NCBI GenBank assembly: GCA_001897075.1 | Contig: MKRZ01000035.1 | Location: 6,799-43,198, forward strand | Source of the DNA: Mesorhizobium sp. 61-13 | Lineage (GTDB): Bacteria > Pseudomonadota > Alphaproteobacteria > Rhizobiales > Rhizobiaceae | Length of the DNA stretch: 36,400 bases | Reading direction: 5' to 3' | Part shown: one piece after another, positions 33,383 through 36,400 of the stretch | Layout: each line of letters opens with the position of its first letter | Numbering within the stretch: position 1 is the first letter of the stretch | The notes under the pieces: generated by a model | What the model saw: only the letters and a program-made list of their open reading frames with translations | Databases searched by the model: none | Told to the model about the DNA's origin: nothing | Program-made: the position numbers and the translations under genes

Positions 33383-34228
33383 CTAATAGAAACTGACGGG
33401 AAAATAGCGCAGGTAAAGCTCGGCGAAGATGCCTTTTTCGGAGATTTCCTGCAGGGCGTAGTCGAATGCGGCTGCAAGCACCGGCTGGTCGGCCTTGGCC
33501 GCGATCGACAGGCCGGTGCCGAGATATTCCGGCGCGATGTAGGGGCCGCCGGCAAAGCGGCAGCAATTGGCGGCATCTTCGCCTGCCAGCCAGAACGACA
33601 GCCGCATACCGTCGCCGAAGGCGGCATCGACCTTGCCCGCCTTGAGACCTGCATAAAGCTCTTCCGGCTTGGCGAAGGGCACCACCTTCACCGTGCCGAA
33701 ATAGGCCTGCAACATGTGCTCATGCGCGGAGCCTGCCAGAACGCCGACGGGCTTATCCTGGATCTTGTCATAGATCGGCTCGGTCAAGGGCTTGGCCTTC
33801 GGCACGATGAAGCGGGCGGGAAACTGGAGATAGGGGCGCGAGAACACGTATTTCGCCCTCGTTTCCTCGGTCGCGGCAATGCCTGCGATGATGGCTTCGC
33901 CCTCGCCTCTGGCAATCGCGCCCTCAAGCTCGGTCCACGGCAGCGCCTCGATCTGGCATTTGTCGGCCATGCCGAGCTCGGCGCAGATGGCGCGGGCCAG
34001 GTCGATGTGGAAGCCCGACAGGCGGCCACTGCCGTCGAGGAAATTGAAAGGCGGAAAGTCGGTGGTGGTCAGGAACCTGAGGCGCGGCAGAGCCGAGAGA
34101 TCAGGCTTCGGCAAACGCTCCTTGGCATCCCAAAGCACGGGAACCTGGGGCGTTTGCGCCTGAGCTGCACGTGCCGGCAAGACAAGAACGGCCATGGTAA
34201 AGACGATGGCCAGAAGTCCCCGAAACAT
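33383..34228 (-). CDS. Amino-acid-type periplasmic binding protein (SBP_bac_3), orphan
   Basis: 281-residue exported protein. The signal peptide runs to about LPARAAQAQ (residue 25). The mature part is a two-lobed SBP_bac_3 domain: RLRFLTTTDFPPFNFLDGSG, LSGFHIDLARAICAELG, EALPWTELEGAIARGEGEAII, ETRAKYVFSRPYLQFPARFI, and KVDAAFGDGMRLSFWLAG. It ends ISEKGIFAELYLRYFPVSFY. The start is ATG at 34228 or GTG at 34231; GGGAG lies 9 bases before the latter. No permease or ATPase gene is adjacent, so it is either an orphan receptor for a distant transporter or has a separate role. A pair of Cys (NCCRF) is unusual in this lobe. Confidence 0.85.
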   Translation of the reverse strand: MFRGLLAIVFTMAVLVLPARAAQAQTPQVPVLWDAKERLPKPDLSALPRLRFLTTTDFPPFNFLDGSGRLSGFHIDLARAICAELGMADKCQIEALPWTELEGAIARGEGEAIIAGIAATEETRAKYVFSRPYLQFPARFIVPKAKPLTEPIYDKIQDKPVGVLAGSAHEHMLQAYFGTVKVVPFAKPEELYAGLKAGKVDAAFGDGMRLSFWLAGEDAANCCRFAGGPYIAPEYLGTGLSIAAKADQPVLAAAFDYALQEISEKGIFAELYLRYFPVSFY

Positions 34229-34499
34229 CACGAATCGCACTCCCGCTGCCGCAAACCGAGGTGGTTTTGATATGAAAACGGCGCCGCGACAAGCATCCGC
34301 GCCGCAATAGACATAAGTCGCGTTGTCTCCCGATTAACGTAGTGATGCCACAATTTGCCTTACTATGCGCGGCTGCGGATAGCCCAAGGCGGTGAAATCT
34401 GCCACACTGTCCGACGGGAGTGCGAGACCGGCGCTGGAAGGATCGGGCGTTTAACTGATCCTCGAGTGAAAGAACGCCGGCTCTTTTGGAGATGTCTAG

Positions 34500-35228
34500 G
34501 TGAAGGGGCTATTGAGTTTCGGCAAGCCGGGACGGCATCGCTTTTCAATGCAGTATGGTTACAATGTGCGGCGTTCCTGGTGGCACGAAGTCAAGGCGCA
34601 CGCGCATCTTGTGATCGCTGCGGTCGGGACTGTGGCCCTGCTGGCGGTGGCGGCGGTCGCGCTGTGGCTGGCCATGCCCGCTGGAGAGCGTCAGGCATTC
34701 GCTGAAGCGAAAGTCGATCCGCAGCCGGCAATTGCAGCGCCGGCAACCGGAGTTCCGGCCAGCGACGTCACCGCTCAAGCCAGCCCGCAGCCCGAACCGT
34801 CCGTGGAAACGGCTTCCGTTGCCGAACAACCCGAAGCGCCGATGACGCAGACAGAGGTTCCGGAGCTCGACCCGCAAGCAGCCGCCGCAATCGCAGCACC
34901 CGCAGTGGAAGGCGACCAGGAAACCTCGCCGCCAATCGAAGCCGGACAGGAACCTCCGCCGCAGGAAATGCCGCTGATGGCGGCCATTCCGACACCCCGG
35001 CCGACGCTGCCGAGCGCAGCCAGCGCGCCGGACAAGCCAAGCACCAAGACCTCCGGCCATACGCTCAAGGCTGTCACCATGCGCTCGGGCCCGAAAAGCG
35101 GCGCGTCCGCAATAGACACCGTTCCCGCCAAGACCGCGATCGAAGTCATTTCGTGCGGAAAATGGTGTGAGATAGTCTACGAAGGCAAGCGCGGCTTCGT
35201 CTACAAGAGTTTCGTCCAGCAGGACTGA
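34500..35228 (+). CDS. Membrane-anchored SH3-domain protein
   Basis: 242-residue protein. A basic cytoplasmic segment (1-35) leads to one membrane helix (about 36-59, HLVIAAVGTVALLAVAAVAL). A long Pro/Ala/Glu-rich, probably disordered periplasmic linker follows (about 65-185). The C-terminal 55 residues form a bacterial SH3 domain: HTLKAVTMRSGPKSGASAID, then KTAIEVISCGKWCEIVYEGK and RGFVYKSFV, with two Cys that may pair. Such domains bind peptidoglycan or partner proteins in the envelope. The GTG at 34500 has GGAG at 8 bases; an in-frame ATG at 34548 is the alternative. The upstream 270 bases hold no other gene or clear promoter. Confidence 0.82.
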   Translation: MKGLLSFGKPGRHRFSMQYGYNVRRSWWHEVKAHAHLVIAAVGTVALLAVAAVALWLAMPAGERQAFAEAKVDPQPAIAAPATGVPASDVTAQASPQPEPSVETASVAEQPEAPMTQTEVPELDPQAAAAIAAPAVEGDQETSPPIEAGQEPPPQEMPLMAAIPTPRPTLPSAASAPDKPSTKTSGHTLKAVTMRSGPKSGASAIDTVPAKTAIEVISCGKWCEIVYEGKRGFVYKSFVQQD

Positions 35229-35256
35229 TCGCTCGGCACCTGCCTTTCGGCGATGC

Positions 35257-36003
35257 TCAGATGCAACGGCCGCCATCCACTTCCAGCGCCACTCCCGTGA
35301 TGAACGCCGCCTCGTCGGATGCCAGCCAAAGCGCTGCATTGGCGATGTCGAGTGGGGTGGACAGACGCCCGAGCGGAATCGAGGCGCGGAATTTCTCGCG
35401 GATTTCCGGCGTATCCGCACCCATGAACTTTTCCAGCATGCCGGTTTCGCCCGCGACCGGGCACAGGCAGTTGACCCGGATGTTGTGCGGCGCAAGCTCG
35501 ACAGCCATCGATTTCGTCGCCGTGATCGCCCAACCCTTGGAGGCGTTATACCAGGTGAGGCCGGGACGCGGCCTCAGGCCAGCAGTGGACGCGGTGGTTA
35601 GGATAACACCGCCACCTTGCCTTTGCATCGTCGGCACGACCGCAACGGCGGCGTGATAGATCGCCTTCATGTTGACGGCGGTGATGAGATCGAAAGTCGC
35701 TTCATCGACGGCAAGCATGTCGCCATTCCGGTGCGTGTAGCCGGCATTGTTGATCATGATATCGACGCGGCCGAAGGCGCTCTTGGCGGCATAGACCAGT
35801 TCCTCGACCTCGGCGCGCTGCGAGACATCGGTGGTGACGGCGATTGCCGCCTCGCCAATCTCCGCCGCCACGCGTTCCGCGCCCTTGGCGTTGAGATCGG
35901 CAACCGCCACCTTCGCGCCTTCCTCGGCAAAGCGCCTGGCCATGCCTTCGCCGAAACCGGATGCCGCGCCGGTGATGATCGCAACCTTGCCCTTCAGTCT
36001 CAT
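35257..36003 (-). CDS. SDR family NAD(P)-dependent oxidoreductase
   Basis: 248-residue classical short-chain dehydrogenase. Cofactor motif TGAASGFGEG (11-20), Asp36 after the second strand (VADLN), which favours NAD over NADP, NNAG (85-88), catalytic Asn111, Ser139, Tyr152 and Lys156 (WYNASK). The C-terminal GVALEVDGGRCI is typical. Substrate unknown. An aldehyde dehydrogenase gene lies 48 bases upstream on the same strand, so the two probably form an operon oxidising an alcohol to an acid in two steps; this pairing is inference. It converges on the SH3-protein gene with about 28 bases between. Confidence 0.93.
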   Translation of the reverse strand: MRLKGKVAIITGAASGFGEGMARRFAEEGAKVAVADLNAKGAERVAAEIGEAAIAVTTDVSQRAEVEELVYAAKSAFGRVDIMINNAGYTHRNGDMLAVDEATFDLITAVNMKAIYHAAVAVVPTMQRQGGGVILTTASTAGLRPRPGLTWYNASKGWAITATKSMAVELAPHNIRVNCLCPVAGETGMLEKFMGADTPEIREKFRASIPLGRLSTPLDIANAALWLASDEAAFITGVALEVDGGRCI

Positions 36004-36051
36004 GTCTTCGTCTTTCCAATCTGCAATGCACTTGTCGGCGAGAACGCGGGC

Positions 36052-36400
36052 CTAGCCGTGATTGAACACGATGGTCTTGGTCGCCGACATATCATAGAGC
36101 GCTTCAAAGCCCTTCTCGCGCCCATGGCCTGACCGCTTGAAGCCGCCGAACGGCAGTTCGATGCCGCCGCCGGCACCATAGCCATTGACGAAAACCTGGC
36201 CCGAGCGGACCCGCTTGGCAACACGATGCTGGCGCGCGCCATCCCTGGTCCAGACACCGGCGACGAGGCCAAAATCCGTGGAATTGGCGAGACGGATGGC
36301 CTCTTCCTCATCGTCAAAGGGGAAAAGGGTCAGTACCGGCCCGAACACTTCTTCGCGGGCAATAACCGCATCGGGATCGACCGAACCGAACAGCACCGGC
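36052..36400 (-). CDS. Aldehyde dehydrogenase (C-terminal part)
   Basis: C-terminal 116 residues of an NAD(P)-dependent aldehyde dehydrogenase; the gene runs off the window end. Visible are REEVFGPVLTLFPFDDEEEA with the cofactor-site Glu and Phe, NSTDFGLVAGVWTRD, GQVFVNGYGAGGGIELPFGG and KRSGHGREKGFEALYDMSAT, all standard for the class. The catalytic Cys and Glu lie outside the window. It is upstream of, and probably co-transcribed with, the SDR gene. Substrate cannot be told from this part. Confidence 0.92.
   Translation of the reverse strand, partial: PVLFGSVDPDAVIAREEVFGPVLTLFPFDDEEEAIRLANSTDFGLVAGVWTRDGARQHRVAKRVRSGQVFVNGYGAGGGIELPFGGFKRSGHGREKGFEALYDMSATKTIVFNHG

Overview
The window is GC-rich, densely coded chromosomal DNA with 38 protein genes (two cut by the window ends). 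No rRNA, tRNA, CRISPR array, insertion sequence or phage gene was recognised. The gene content points to an alphaproteobacterium of the order Rhizobiales, most likely a Mesorhizobium/Aminobacter-like Phyllobacteriaceae member. The main clues are an MmcB-type DNA repair protein, an HmrR-like regulator, a DUF47-pit phosphate pair as in Sinorhizobium, a small DUF6074-like protein and a cysteine-free Mrp. This assignment is inference from gene content, not from a database search.

Layout. 1-6086: the end of an NhaA antiporter, mmcB, a Cu(I)-type MerR regulator, a lipoprotein L,D-transpeptidase, an Nfu-type Fe-S scaffold, a universal stress protein, and an acyl-CoA ligase carrying a long Lys/Ala/Pro-rich N-terminal tail. 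6447-11702: a complete five-gene peptide/nickel-type ABC importer operon (binding protein, two permeases, two ATPases) with a hairpin terminator or attenuator after the binding-protein gene. 11729-14282: a membrane-anchored coiled-coil protein of unknown function, free methionine-(R)-sulfoxide reductase, an EamA transporter and a small lipoprotein. 14382-16217: ilvD. 16412-21418: an RND efflux pump (adaptor plus permease) divergent from a TetR regulator, with a perfect operator-like palindrome inside the pump promoter.

21463-28570: a LysR gene followed by a ydcSTUV-patD polyamine/4-aminobutanal operon, then a secreted NTF2-fold protein. A LysR-type box (ATC-N9-GAT inside a 9-bp inverted repeat) lies between lysR and ydcS, so the LysR protein is a good candidate regulator of this operon. 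CCTCTCCC/GGGAGAGG palindromes are scattered in its gaps. 28635-29324: a convergent two-gene operon of a dimeric-barrel-like protein and a second NTF2-fold protein. 29633-31299: the phosphate-transport pair (DUF47 plus Pit). 31373-36400: Mrp ATPase without any cysteine, a CoxG-like SRPBCC protein, a DUF6074-like small protein, an orphan amino-acid-type binding protein, an SH3-domain membrane protein, an SDR dehydrogenase and the end of an aldehyde dehydrogenase.

Most of this is housekeeping or ordinary transport. The points that deserve a second look are the histone-H1-like tail on the acyl-CoA ligase, the cysteine-free Mrp, the LysR box before ydcSTUV-patD, the paired NTF2-fold/barrel genes beside that operon, and several precise regulatory dyads. 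I did not find a clearly new multi-gene system.
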